From Bacteroidales bacterium (GTDB taxonomy: Bacteria > Bacteroidota > Bacteroidia > Bacteroidales > ML635J-15): 32,837 nt of DNA. A program made the translations under genes and the position numbers. The stretch is from NCBI GenBank assembly GCA_027858835.1, contig JAQIBY010000073.1, forward strand, positions 1 to 32,837, in the 5' to 3' direction. Shown here in pieces: positions 24,891 through 32,837 of the stretch. Position 1 is the stretch's first letter; each line of letters begins with the position of its first letter. The notes under the pieces are model-generated. The model made no database searches, had not been told where the DNA came from, and worked only from the letters and a program-made list of their open reading frames with translations.

Positions 24891-25949
24891 TCAAAACCTC
24901 TTATTATCCCCTTGACTGTGTTTTAACAAAAAATCCAACCCTAAATTATAAACTACAGGCCAATCTTTTCCCGGAAATTTTTTACGACGAAGTTCTCGTA
25001 TTGAAATTCGGCCATCGCTGTGAAATGCATGTCCTTTTCCCGAATAAACATGATAATCATGGGCTTTCCCGATTTTAAGTAAATAGTCATGTATGCTTGC
25101 AGAACCATGAATCTGCGGCATAAACCACATCCGCTTCCCAATTGTAAAAACAGTCCCGTCCCCTACTGGAATAATTTGGTCTTTCTCTCCATGAATTAAG
25201 AGTACTTCGGTTGGATTATCCGGCTTTATATAGGACAAGTCAGAAATACCGCCCCACAATGCAATTACACCCTTCACATCACAAGTGTGCTGCAAGTAAA
25301 TTGGATGGAAATTTGAGCTACTGTCCAGACTTCCAAGAAAAGAATTGTTTCTTCCGGAGCCACATCTTTCAGCCTCAGGGATTGTTTCGGCCCCATCCAT
25401 AAATGCGGTATGTAAGGCAATAATTCCTCCCGATGAACTCCCTATTAAAAACATCTGTGTTGTGTCAATCCCAAATGATTGTGAATGATGTTTAAAATAT
25501 CGTATTGCCGCGCGACTATCCTGTATTGCTCTCCAACTCGCCCGAAGCATGCCGGTTTTTGGACCAATATTTTTCCCGGAAATCAGAGGGTTAAAGCCTT
25601 TTCTATAATTAATTGCTGCAGCAACAAATCCCTGTCCAGCCAAACTGTCACACCAGGAAATAACATCCGGGCGTCTATTTGAGCTGCCAAGAAAACTACC
25701 GCCATTAATTAACATAACAAAGGGATATGATTTTTCTGGATTCATCTCTGAAGGTCGATATAAATCAAATTGTAGGATTTTTGGTGAATTAACGCCCAAT
25801 CCAATTAAATCCCAAGAATCAGCTTGTCCAAAAGGAATATCATATATCACATTAACGGCATCTTGTGTCTGTGATTTCTGTGAAAACACAAATTGAGTCG
25901 CTAAAGCAAATAGCATAATAAATGTCGATATTTTCCTCCCCAAAATCAT
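24891..25949 (-). CDS. Periplasmic alpha/beta-hydrolase, tail-less paralogue
   Basis: A 352-residue esterase-like protein from ATG 25949, with a signal peptide ending FVFSQ. It is clearly paralogous to the protein at 16632-17951. Shared blocks include SWCDSLAGQGFVAAAINYRK against SWCDSLAHYGYVAAAVNYRL-like text, GPKTGMLRASWRAIQDSRAA, and FKHHSQSFGIDTTQMFLIG. The likely triad, numbered from the TTG at 25958 (subtract 3 for the ATG start), is S175 in GSSSG, D260 in HGEKDQIIP and H310 in GKGHAFHSDG. It stops right after the hydrolase fold and has no T9SS tail, so it should stay in the periplasm unless sorted another way. The TTG at 25958 would add three residues but overlaps a -7 box. Substrate unknown. 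Confidence 0.88.
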   Translation of the reverse strand: MILGRKISTFIMLFALATQFVFSQKSQTQDAVNVIYDIPFGQADSWDLIGLGVNSPKILQFDLYRPSEMNPEKSYPFVMLINGGSFLGSSNRRPDVISWCDSLAGQGFVAAAINYRKGFNPLISGKNIGPKTGMLRASWRAIQDSRAAIRYFKHHSQSFGIDTTQMFLIGSSSGGIIALHTAFMDGAETIPEAERCGSGRNNSFLGSLDSSSNFHPIYLQHTCDVKGVIALWGGISDLSYIKPDNPTEVLLIHGEKDQIIPVGDGTVFTIGKRMWFMPQIHGSASIHDYLLKIGKAHDYHVYSGKGHAFHSDGRISIRELRRKKFPGKDWPVVYNLGLDFLLKHSQGDNKRF

Positions 25950-25955
25950 AATCTT

Positions 25956-25963
25956 CAAAAATA
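25956..25963 (-). promoter_or_regulatory. Putative -7 box of second esterase
   Basis: TATTTTTG on the minus strand matches TAnnTTTG, but it ends only 6 bp before the ATG at 25949. Transcription from it would give an almost leaderless mRNA. No good -33 is seen. It lies 6 bp from the opposing box at 25970-25977. Confidence 0.3.
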
Positions 25964-25969
25964 AAGAAA

Positions 25970-25977
25970 TATATTTG
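25970..25977 (+). promoter_or_regulatory. Putative -7 box of lplA operon
   Basis: TATATTTG matches TAnnTTTG and lies 21 bp before the ATG at 25999. It covers the alternative TTG start at 25975, which argues against that start. No TTTG -33 is visible. Confidence 0.45.
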
Positions 25978-25998
25978 TCTATCCTGAGTTTATATGAA

Positions 25999-26820
25999 AT
26001 GGGATTGATTTTTTTTAAGAAATATTACCCTTTGCTGTTTTTTCTGATTGTTTGCTTTTTTAAGCCTGCATTGAAAACAAACGCGCAAGTAATCCTCAAC
26101 CCCGATTATATCGTGGTTTCCGGATTAGTATTGGATGTTGAAAATGATTCTGCCTTGCTTTTTGCTAATATTTACAATCCCAGAACTATGCGAGGTACAA
26201 TTTCTGATAAAAATGGATATTTCAGATATTACGCCCTGCCCGGCGACACTTTGTGGTTTTCAAGTATGGGATATTACCCATTGCATTTTGCAGTAAACGG
26301 AGAACCGGGTTCAAAAATTCGTGATACCTTTTATCTGAAAGCAAGAGTCTATAAAATTCACGATGTGGAAATTCTTGCACTTACCCGATATGAAAAACTC
26401 AGAAATGATGTGAAAAACATGAAAATTCCGCGAGACATTGAAAATGCACGGAATAATTTTCCGATCGTAAATCATAATGTCAATGCATTTTATGAACGGA
26501 ACAATGAGAATTTCGGCTTGGTATTCAGCCCGATATCAGCACTTTACGACGCTTTCTCAAAGGAAGGGCGAGAACGACGAAAACTAGCTGAACTTCAGCG
26601 ACAAGATGCGATAAAAGCAGAAATTGAACCGCATTTTAATGAGGAGATGATAAAGCGAATTACCGGTTTGGATGATGAGCTCGCTGAAGAATTCATCGGA
26701 TTTTGCAATTTTTCAGAAGAATTCTTGCTAAATGCCCCAGATTATTATATCATTGAAATTATTTTAGAACAATATGAGGAATTTTGTGTTCTAAAGGGGA
26801 TGAAGAATAAAAATGATTAA
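25999..26820 (+). CDS. Carboxypeptidase-regulatory-like envelope protein
   Basis: A 273-residue protein from ATG 25999. A hydrophobic signal segment ends near KTNAQ. A carboxypeptidase-D regulatory-like beta-sandwich follows (VSGLVLDVENDSALLFANIY, GTISDKNGYFRYYALPGDTL, FSSMGYYPL), the fold found in front of TonB-dependent receptors. The C-terminal half is helical and charged and has no barrel or plug, so this is a stand-alone envelope protein and not a receptor. Proteins of this shape are common in Bacteroidota; the role is unknown. The upstream TTG at 25975 lies inside a -7 box and is rejected. It starts a four-gene run: lplA follows after 6 bp. Confidence 0.8.
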   Translation: MGLIFFKKYYPLLFFLIVCFFKPALKTNAQVILNPDYIVVSGLVLDVENDSALLFANIYNPRTMRGTISDKNGYFRYYALPGDTLWFSSMGYYPLHFAVNGEPGSKIRDTFYLKARVYKIHDVEILALTRYEKLRNDVKNMKIPRDIENARNNFPIVNHNVNAFYERNNENFGLVFSPISALYDAFSKEGRERRKLAELQRQDAIKAEIEPHFNEEMIKRITGLDDELAEEFIGFCNFSEEFLLNAPDYYIIEIILEQYEEFCVLKGMKNKND

Positions 26821-26826
26821 AACAAT

Positions 26827-27810
26827 ATGCTGGTAATTAAAAGCCCTTCTCGAAATGCATATTTCAATATTGCAGCAGAGGAGTATCTCTTAAAAACAGT
26901 GAAACAGGATGTGTTTCTGATTTACATTAATGACCCTGCAATTATTGTCGGGAAGCATCAAAACACCATGGCTGAAATTAACAAACCCTTTGTTGAGGCC
27001 AATGGGATAAAGGTTGTTCGAAGACTTAGTGGCGGTGGTGCTGTGTATCACGATGATGGAAATCTGAATTTTTCTTTCCACATGAAAGCCGATGAAAAAG
27101 ATGATTTTGTTGATTTCTTAAAATTCACAAAACCTGTTGTTGATTTATTAAACCAAATGGGAGTTCGTGCTCAATTTAAAGGACGAAATGATTTGGTTAT
27201 TGATGACAAAAAGTTTTCCGGAAATGCAAAAATGAAATTTCATCATAAGATTTTGCAGCACGGAACCATTCTTTTTGATTCAGAAATGAAAGTATTATCA
27301 GATGCATTAAAAGTCAATCCCCTAAAATTTCGAGACAAAGCTGTAAAATCGGTTCGCTCTCGCGTGACAAATATTGTCGATTACCTGCCCGAGGCAATGA
27401 ATATTGATGTCTTTTCGGAAAAACTTATTAATTATGTCATTGAATTGTACCCGAAAGCGGTAAGCTATGAATTTACAGATGAAGATATTGTCGGGATACA
27501 AAAACTTGCTGATGAAAAATATGCAACTTGGGAATGGAATTACGGCAGCTCACCGGAATACAATTTTAATAAAGGGATAAAAACCGATGCGGGTTACATT
27601 GAATTTCATCTCGATGTGACGGAAGGAATGATTCGTAAAGCACGAATTTTTGGAGATTTTTTTGCATCAAAACCCATTCACGACATTGAAAAACGCCTTT
27701 TAAATCAAAGACATGACGAGCAGACCTTACTTTTAATACTGGTATCCTTAGATTTAAAAGCTTATTTTGGAGATGTTACTGCACATGAACTAATAAATGG
27801 TTTAATTTAA
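26827..27810 (+). CDS. lplA: Lipoate-protein ligase A
   Basis: Activates lipoate with ATP and attaches it to lysines of E2 subunits and GcvH. Its 327 residues match bacterial LplA with the C-terminal accessory domain. Visible motifs are RRLSGGGAVYHD (65-76) with GNLNFSF, forming the lipoyl-AMP site, and GRNDLVIDDKKFSGNA (119-134), which holds the conserved Lys (about K129). The downstream HGTILFDSEMKVLSDALKV block and the small C-terminal domain (about 245-327) are also present. It acts in the cytoplasm, serving pyruvate and oxoglutarate dehydrogenases or glycine cleavage. It is embedded in an envelope-gene operon, 6 bp after one gene and 13 bp before mscS, with no functional reason visible. 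Confidence 0.95.
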   Translation: MLVIKSPSRNAYFNIAAEEYLLKTVKQDVFLIYINDPAIIVGKHQNTMAEINKPFVEANGIKVVRRLSGGGAVYHDDGNLNFSFHMKADEKDDFVDFLKFTKPVVDLLNQMGVRAQFKGRNDLVIDDKKFSGNAKMKFHHKILQHGTILFDSEMKVLSDALKVNPLKFRDKAVKSVRSRVTNIVDYLPEAMNIDVFSEKLINYVIELYPKAVSYEFTDEDIVGIQKLADEKYATWEWNYGSSPEYNFNKGIKTDAGYIEFHLDVTEGMIRKARIFGDFFASKPIHDIEKRLLNQRHDEQTLLLILVSLDLKAYFGDVTAHELINGLI

Positions 27811-27823
27811 AAAAATAAATATT

Positions 27824-28642
27824 ATGGATTTTATGGAAGTACAATTGAGAAATTTGCTCGACATGCTGGTCATGTATACGCCGAAACTGATTGGTGCAAT
27901 TGTCGTTTTAATTGTCGGTTTATGGGTGATAAAAAAACTCACTAAAACCATTCTGAAATTAATGGAAAAACGCGATACAGATGCTTCATTAAGACCTTTT
28001 TTGAAAACACTTTTCAATACCTTGTTGAAAGCGCTGCTTGTCATTTCCGTAATGGGAATGGTGGGAATTGAAATGACCTCATTTATTGCGATTCTTGGTG
28101 CTGCCGGTTTGGCAGTTGGCATGGCATTATCTGGGACATTGCAGAATTTTGCCGGCGGGGTCATGATTTTATTGTTCAAACCATACAAAGTGGGTGATTT
28201 CATTGAGGCTCAGGGGTATATGGGCACTGTAAATCAAATTCAGATTTTTAACACCATTTTGCTTACCGTGGATAACAGAACAATTATTATCCCAAATGCG
28301 AAAATTTCAAACGACTCCTTAACGAACTTTTCAACTCAGGACACGCGCCGTGTTGATTGGGTTTTCGGAATTGGTTATGGTGACAGTGTGGAAGAAGCAC
28401 GAAAAGTTCTTGAAGATTTTCTAGCTAATGATGAGCGCGTATTGAAAGACCCTCCATATCAGATAGTCTTGTCTGAACTTGGCGACAGCTCTGTGAATAT
28501 TACGGTTAGAGCATGGGTAAAACCTGCCGATTTTTGGAATCTAAAATTTGAAATGAACGAAAAAGTGTACAATAAATTCAATGAAGTTGGACTGAACATT
28601 CCATTTCAGCAAATGGATGTGCATGTACATAATGCGAAATAA
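27824..28642 (+). CDS. mscS: MscS small-conductance mechanosensitive channel
   Basis: A 272-residue channel protein close in length and layout to E. coli MscS. TM1 lies at about 18-39, TM2 at about 58-85, and the pore helix follows (FIAILGAAGLAVGMALSGTL, then QNFAGGVMILLFKPYKVGDF). The Gly/Ala-packed pore helix is classic. The beta domain (VDNRTIIIPNAKISNDSLTN) and cage domain (DWVFGIGYGDSVEEARKVL, ending IPFQQMDVHV) follow. It opens on membrane tension to release osmolytes. This is the second MscS homologue in the window and differs from the 363-residue one at 15544-16635 by lacking extra N-terminal helices. It lies 13 bp after lplA and 12 bp before the DUF3078 gene. Confidence 0.95.
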   Translation: MDFMEVQLRNLLDMLVMYTPKLIGAIVVLIVGLWVIKKLTKTILKLMEKRDTDASLRPFLKTLFNTLLKALLVISVMGMVGIEMTSFIAILGAAGLAVGMALSGTLQNFAGGVMILLFKPYKVGDFIEAQGYMGTVNQIQIFNTILLTVDNRTIIIPNAKISNDSLTNFSTQDTRRVDWVFGIGYGDSVEEARKVLEDFLANDERVLKDPPYQIVLSELGDSSVNITVRAWVKPADFWNLKFEMNEKVYNKFNEVGLNIPFQQMDVHVHNAK

Positions 28643-28654
28643 AAAATATGTATC

Positions 28655-29542
28655 ATGAAGAAGTTTTTCATCTTAGCATTTACCGTATTGGTCTCCTTTA
28701 CTTTAAGTGCTCAAAAATCAGTGCTCGATTCGCTCTCCAGGTGGGAAACAGGAGCGGTTGCAACACTAAATGTATCTCAGGTTTCTTTAATAAACTGGAG
28801 TGCAGGGGGTGAAAATTCCATGTCAGGAGTTGCACTTCTCAATGCTTTCGCAAACTATAAAAAGAATAAATTCCAATGGGATAATACATTGGATTTAGCC
28901 TATGGCATGAGTAAACTGGGTGATGATCCTTGGACAAAAAGCGACGACCGGATTGATCTTGCCTCAAAAGCAGGACAATATGCCTTTGAAAATTGGTATT
29001 ACACTGGTTTGTTAGGATTCAAATCGCAATTCGGACCGGGTTATTCAAAACCAGGTGATGATGTCCCGATTTCAAATTTCTTGGCTCCAGGATATCTGAA
29101 TGTTTCACTTGGTATGGATTATAAACCCAATGATCATTTTACATTATTTCTTTCCCCTTTATCAGGAAAAATAACTTTTGTGATGGACCAAGCACTTGCT
29201 GATGCCGGGGCGTTTGGGGTAGATCCTGGGAGCAATGTCAGAGCCGAATTCGGGGGATATCTGAAAATGGCATTCAAGTATGAAATAATGAAAAATGTGA
29301 ATTTTCAAACAAAACTTGATCTCTTTTCAAACTATCTGAATAAACCGGAAAATATTGATGTTGCATGGGATGTTTTATTGTCAATGAAAGTTAATGAATA
29401 CCTTACGGCGACAATTACAACAAACCTGATTTACGATGATGATATTGACATTGCTATTGAACAAGAAGATGGTTCAGTAGTTATGCGCCCTGCGATTCAG
29501 TTTAAAGAGATTTTCGGATTGGGTTTGTCATATAGCTTTTAA
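28655..29542 (+). CDS. DUF3078 outer-membrane barrel protein
   Basis: A 295-residue Bacteroidota-specific DUF3078 protein. The signal peptide is at about 1-19 (ending LSA, QK). Next come the family-typical VSQVSLINWSAGGENSMSGV and NAFANYKKNKFQWDNTLDLA, and then alternating beta-strands ending in an aromatic tail (GLGLSYSF). The form is an outer-membrane beta-barrel; the function is not established. It is the last gene of the lplA-mscS run, 12 bp after mscS. No clear terminator directly follows its stop. Confidence 0.9.
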   Translation: MKKFFILAFTVLVSFTLSAQKSVLDSLSRWETGAVATLNVSQVSLINWSAGGENSMSGVALLNAFANYKKNKFQWDNTLDLAYGMSKLGDDPWTKSDDRIDLASKAGQYAFENWYYTGLLGFKSQFGPGYSKPGDDVPISNFLAPGYLNVSLGMDYKPNDHFTLFLSPLSGKITFVMDQALADAGAFGVDPGSNVRAEFGGYLKMAFKYEIMKNVNFQTKLDLFSNYLNKPENIDVAWDVLLSMKVNEYLTATITTNLIYDDDIDIAIEQEDGSVVMRPAIQFKEIFGLGLSYSF

Positions 29543-29796
29543 TCAAGCATAATCGAAAATTGTAAAAAAACATGATTCCTTCATAAAAGTGGAATAATAC
29601 CCTCAGGTTTTTTTGATTTGAAAAGCGGGGGTTTTACGGATGTTTTACAGCAAAGCCTGCCAACTGCATAGATGGCAAAACAAAATATGTAATACAAATT
29701 GTGTTTGAGAAAGATTGATCTCACAAAGTGGATACTAAATGCCACAATATAGTTTTTATCAAAAAGATGATAAATTTATTATCTCATTTAGAGTAT
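29543..29796. other. Intergenic gap without visible features
   Basis: About 250 bp between the DUF3078 stop and the bidirectional terminator. It has only short, weak inverted repeats (for example TGCCA/TGGCA near 29660-29680). I see no gene, promoter or RNA feature I can support. Confidence 0.4.
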
Positions 29797-29834
29797 AAAA
29801 AAAAGCCATCCGCAGAATTGCGGATGGCTTTTTT
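29797..29834. terminator. Strong bidirectional terminator
   Basis: A perfect 10-bp GC-rich stem (GCCATCCGCA / TGCGGATGGC) with a GAAT loop is bounded by eight A on the left and six T on the right. It works in both directions: it ends the minus-strand lipoprotein gene and could stop read-through from the DUF3078 operon. Confidence 0.92.
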
Positions 29835-29852
29835 ATAAATTCTTTTAAAGGC

Positions 29853-30266
29853 TTATTCTTCTCCTTCTTCTCCTTCTTCCATATCTGAAAACAATGCCTC
29901 AAACATTTTCTCTTGCAGTTTGTCATAACCTTCGCATTCAGCGAGTTTTTCTTCAACTGCACCATACTCATCTTCCATGTTTTCTGTGAGTGCTTCGATT
30001 TCAGTCGAAAGTTCTTTAGAAGCTTCTTCGTCTTCTTCGTACTTTTTCATGATTTCTTCAGACTCTTTCATGGTTTCTTTAAATGCTTTGACAATTTTGT
30101 CAATTTCAGCATCGTCGATTTTGCCGTCATCGGCAGCTTTCTCTTGCATTTTTACAAATGCTTCTTGTTTTTTAATTAAGTTCTTTGCGTCAGCTTTTGG
30201 TCCACCACATGATGAAAATGCAAAAACAAATGCAACAAGACTTAGTAAAACAGCAATTTTTTTCAT
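29853..30266 (-). CDS. Small acidic lipoprotein
   Basis: A 137-residue protein with a lipoprotein signal (MKKIAVLLSLVAFVFAF, then lipobox FSSC with the lipidated Cys at about 20, followed by GG). The mature part is almost wholly helical and rich in Lys and Glu (KETMKESEEIMKKYEEDEEA) and probably coiled-coil. It ends in a strongly acidic tail (DMEEGEEGEE). I recognise no family. It has its own near-consensus promoter and a strong terminator, so it is monocistronic and may be well expressed. A periplasmic or surface-facing structural or cation-binding role is possible, but nothing proves it. Confidence 0.82.
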   Translation of the reverse strand: MKKIAVLLSLVAFVFAFSSCGGPKADAKNLIKKQEAFVKMQEKAADDGKIDDAEIDKIVKAFKETMKESEEIMKKYEEDEEASKELSTEIEALTENMEDEYGAVEEKLAECEGYDKLQEKMFEALFSDMEEGEEGEE

Positions 30267-30308
30267 AATAGTATTAGATTAAAATTAAACATTGATTACC
30301 GTATCATG

Positions 30309-30338
30309 CAAATATAGAAAAAAACTATAGACTACAAA
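30309..30338 (-). promoter_or_regulatory. Promoter of acidic lipoprotein gene
   Basis: On the minus strand TTTG (complement of 30335-30338) lies 18 bp upstream of TATATTTG (complement of 30309-30316). It is the cleanest Bacteroidota-type promoter in the window, with a leader of about 35-40 nt to the ATG at 30266. It lies just after the nadE stop. Confidence 0.62.
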
Positions 30339-30366
30339 CACTTAGCAAATATTATTTCGCTTTTTT

Positions 30367-32025
30367 TTATTTTATTAAATATTTTGCAATCAGCGGCATC
30401 CTGCGACCAAACCCAAAAGCCTTTGAGCTTACCCGTAAAATTGGTGGTGCCTGAAATCGTTTGTGCTCATTACGATTCACTAAATTCACAACAAAGCGCA
30501 CAGTTTCAGCAGCATATCCGGCATTAATTATTTCAGTAACCGAAAGTTTTTTCTCGATATAAGAAAAAAGAATTCCATCCAAAATTTCATAGGGTGGTAA
30601 ACTGTCCTCATCTTTTTGCCCTAGGCGTAGTTCTGCTGATGGCGGTTTTGTAATGCTATTCTCTGGAATAATATCTCTGTTTCGGTTAATAAATCTTGAT
30701 AAGGCGAAAACATCGGTTTTATAAACGTCACCTAAAACCGAAAACCCACCGTTCATATCACCGTACAATGTCGTGTAACCTACCGCAGTCTCACTTTTAT
30801 TTGATGTATTAACAAGAATATGCCCGTCTTTATTTGAGGCAGCCATCAAAATAACTCCACGCAAACGTGCTTGAATATTTTCTTCTGTCACATCTTCTTC
30901 CTTCCCTGCAAAATATTCAGACATGCTTGTGTTGATTGATTCGAAAGATTGCTGAATGGAAATGGTTTCATAATGCATTCCAAGATTCTTTGCCAACTGC
31001 ACCGCATCTTTTATGCTGTGGTCGCTGCTGTATTTTGAAGGCATTAAAATTCCATAAGTGTTTTCGCCGCCGATTGCTTCAGCAACCAAAGCTGCGGTTA
31101 AGGCCGAGTCTATTCCTCCGGATAAGCCCATAATTGCAGTTTTGAAACCCATCTTGTGGTAAAAATCACGTATGCCGAGTACCAGCGCATTATGAATCAT
31201 TTCAATTTTCTCAACCGGTTTTGATTCGATTACAGGTAGTGAGTCAATCTCTTCTGTATCAATAACTTTGCTGTCCTCATTAAAGTGCGACAGTTGATTC
31301 ACAATTTCTCCGTCTTGATTTATTACCCGAGAACCCCCATCATAAATCAATTCAGTATTGGCTCCGATTTGGTTCACATAGATAATCGGCAAATTGTATT
31401 GTTTCGCATTTTGTATTAACACCTGCTTTCGTAAATCTTCCTGATTGTATGAAAATGGCGAGCCGGCAATATTTATCACATAATCCGGCTTGTGTTTTGA
31501 CAACTCCTGTAAAGGTGATATGCTATATAATGTTTCTTTCGCAAATTGATAACTTGCTTCTTGTTTATCCCACAAATCTTCACAAATTGTAACAGCAATT
31601 TTTTCACCCTTATATTCTAACAAATTAAATTCGGTATTTGGCTCAAAATAGCGGTAATCATCAAAAATATCGTAGGTAGGGAGCAGTGTTTTTTTGAAAA
31701 CCTTCTGCACTTGTCCGTCTGAAATAAACAAGGCTGCATTAAAAAGCTTTTTCCCTTTTTCGCTATCATTTATCCACGGACTTCCTAATATTATTGCAAT
31801 CTCATGACAATGACTTGCAATAATATCAATCTGTTCGTAAACCATGTCAATAAAATCTTTCTGCTCAAGCATGTCGTGCGGGATGTATCCGCAAAGGGCA
31901 AGTTCCGAAAAAACGACCAAATCAACCTGCTTTGATTTTCCCTGCTCAATTGCCGAAATAATTTTTTGACTATTTTCCCTTAAATCGCCGATGGTATAAT
32001 TTAATTGTTCAAGTTGTATTTTCAT
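30367..32025 (-). CDS. nadE: Glutamine-dependent NAD+ synthase
   Basis: Catalyses the last step of NAD synthesis: ATP-dependent amidation of nicotinate adenine dinucleotide using ammonia released from glutamine. The N-terminal nitrilase-type glutaminase domain (about 1-260) has a complete Glu-Lys-Cys triad: E41 in FSELALCGY, K112 before TLLPTYDIFDDYR, and C148 in ITICED. The C-terminal synthetase domain (about 275-552) carries the PP-loop SGGIDSA (302-308) and the conserved NTSNKSETAVGYTTLYGD block. Its 552 residues fit the shorter bacterial two-domain form. It is cytoplasmic and flanked by a terminator upstream (32039-32069) and a lipoprotein promoter downstream, so it appears monocistronic. 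Confidence 0.97.
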   Translation of the reverse strand: MKIQLEQLNYTIGDLRENSQKIISAIEQGKSKQVDLVVFSELALCGYIPHDMLEQKDFIDMVYEQIDIIASHCHEIAIILGSPWINDSEKGKKLFNAALFISDGQVQKVFKKTLLPTYDIFDDYRYFEPNTEFNLLEYKGEKIAVTICEDLWDKQEASYQFAKETLYSISPLQELSKHKPDYVINIAGSPFSYNQEDLRKQVLIQNAKQYNLPIIYVNQIGANTELIYDGGSRVINQDGEIVNQLSHFNEDSKVIDTEEIDSLPVIESKPVEKIEMIHNALVLGIRDFYHKMGFKTAIMGLSGGIDSALTAALVAEAIGGENTYGILMPSKYSSDHSIKDAVQLAKNLGMHYETISIQQSFESINTSMSEYFAGKEEDVTEENIQARLRGVILMAASNKDGHILVNTSNKSETAVGYTTLYGDMNGGFSVLGDVYKTDVFALSRFINRNRDIIPENSITKPPSAELRLGQKDEDSLPPYEILDGILFSYIEKKLSVTEIINAGYAAETVRFVVNLVNRNEHKRFQAPPILRVSSKAFGFGRRMPLIAKYLIK

Positions 32026-32038
32026 GATTTATCAGGAT

Positions 32039-32069
32039 AAAAAAATCCCAATTCTTTGGAATCGGGATT
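32039..32069 (-). terminator. Terminator of the PorT-like gene
   Basis: An 11-bp stem with one mismatch (AATCCCAATTC / GAATCGGGATT) and a TTTG loop. On the minus strand seven T follow. It lies about 20 bp past the barrel gene's stop and just before nadE, separating the two transcripts. Confidence 0.8.
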
Positions 32070-32090
32070 GTGTATTTATTCAAATTTTGT

Positions 32091-32795
32091 TTAGAAAAGA
32101 ATTCCCAGTTTCAAAGAGATGGAATTTGTCTTACCTACGTGATCACGAACTGTCTTGTCATCATCTTCAAACACATCAATCGTAAGTTCATCATTTTTGT
32201 TTCTTACAAAATCTAATATCCCACCATTATAAACAATTTCAGTTACAAAGCGAGTATTTCCTGATAAAGACCATTCAAATCCCGCTCCCATGTACCATGA
32301 CATGCTAATTGGTGAAATGTTTTTTGTAATTAAATCATTGGAATCAACCGTAACATCTGCCATGCCTTTTAGATTAATCATTGGAGCAATACCTGCCTTC
32401 ATGAAATAGGACATAAAGCCAATTTCATTTGTTTTTCCTTTAAATCCTATCGGGATGCTGAGATAGCTCAAATTGTATTTAATGTTTTCTCCAGCCGCAA
32501 TAATATCAATACGATTTATGTCGTAGAGATCAATAATAGATCCGTATTGGTAACTCATTGTGCCACCGATATCATTGTATTTAATGGCAAGATTAAAAAC
32601 AAAATTATCAGAAAGGGGAAAGTCTGACCAAGCACCAAATTCATAACCAGGGCGAACTCCTTCATTTGATTGCATTTTACTGTCAACCCCAAACCATGAG
32701 AGATTTGGTCCTACAAATAATCCACCTGAAATCTGAGAAAACGCAGTACTGCTTATTAAAGCAAATAAAACAAAGGCGAGGATAATCTTTTTCAT
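32091..32795 (-). CDS. PorT-like outer-membrane beta-barrel protein
   Basis: A 234-residue protein with a signal peptide (about 1-20, ending AFSQ). The 8- to 10-strand barrel pattern is typical of the PorT/OMP_b-brl_2 family of Bacteroidota: GGLFVGPNLSWFG, YEFGAWSDFPLSDNFVFNL, YLSIPIGFKGK, FMKAGIAPMINL and the terminal SISLKLGILF. Family members vary in role; PorT itself supports type IX secretion, but this small generic barrel cannot be assigned that job. It is complete, with its ATG 42 bp from the window edge, so its promoter may lie outside. It is terminated before nadE. Confidence 0.85.
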   Translation of the reverse strand: MKKIILAFVLFALISSTAFSQISGGLFVGPNLSWFGVDSKMQSNEGVRPGYEFGAWSDFPLSDNFVFNLAIKYNDIGGTMSYQYGSIIDLYDINRIDIIAAGENIKYNLSYLSIPIGFKGKTNEIGFMSYFMKAGIAPMINLKGMADVTVDSNDLITKNISPISMSWYMGAGFEWSLSGNTRFVTEIVYNGGILDFVRNKNDELTIDVFEDDDKTVRDHVGKTNSISLKLGILF

Positions 32796-32837
32796 AATAT
32801 TGTCGTTTTTAATTTGGATACATTAATTTTGTTCAAT

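Noticed and set aside
32091-32795. PorT component of the type IX secretion system
   Set aside because: The general barrel family is far larger than PorT and there are no other T9SS machinery genes nearby; only a family-level call is justified.

Overview
The window comes from a member of the Bacteroidota, probably an environmental Marinilabiliales- or Flavobacteriia-like lineage. The evidence is AT-rich DNA, Bacteroidota-type promoters (TAnnTTTG -7 boxes), both type IX secretion (T9SS) C-terminal signals, SprB repeats, DUF3078 and PorT-like outer-membrane proteins, and a short Lys-type SerA. No rRNA, tRNA, CRISPR array or complete insertion sequence was found.

Layout. (a) 1-1430 is an AT-rich accessory edge. 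It holds one small zinc-ribbon protein behind two palindromes, then about 790 bp without an intact gene. (b) 1432-5482 (minus) is the serine biosynthesis cluster serC-serA-DUF1015. A four-helix-bundle (23S-IVP/Avd-like) cassette flanked by inverted octamer repeats splits it. (c) 5521-7112 (plus) holds a UPF0316 membrane protein and a lone DUF58 protein. (d) 7336-15190 (plus) is a tightly packed six-gene run: an enlarged DUF4212-like symporter small subunit, a VC_2705-type Na+/solute symporter, a membrane-anchored TPR protein, a porin-like barrel, a metallophosphoesterase, and an 822-residue Cache-PAS-CBS-DUF294 nucleotidyltransferase sensor. (e) 15299-17951 (minus) is a translationally coupled trio: a T9SS-exported esterase, an MscS channel and a small membrane protein. 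(f) 18229-24639 (minus) is one 2136-residue secreted adhesin-like protein with a type B T9SS signal. A second, tail-less esterase paralogue lies beyond it at 24891-25949. (g) 25999-29542 (plus) is an operon of a carboxypeptidase-regulatory-like protein, lplA, a second MscS and a DUF3078 barrel. (h) 29853-32795 (minus) holds an acidic lipoprotein, glutamine-dependent nadE and a PorT-like barrel, each separated by terminators or promoters.

How the genes work together. The serine cluster has the dehydrogenase and the transaminase but no recognisable phosphatase, which leaves DUF1015 as an interesting candidate for the missing or a regulatory step. Block (d) is the best candidate for an undescribed system. 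It appears to combine outer-membrane entry, a two-subunit Na+-coupled importer and a transmembrane sensor whose output domain is a GlnD-like nucleotidyltransferase, with a phosphoesterase encoded between them. The solute is likely a short organic acid, by analogy with acetate-type symporters; this is inference. Blocks (e) to (g) are mainly envelope and surface functions.
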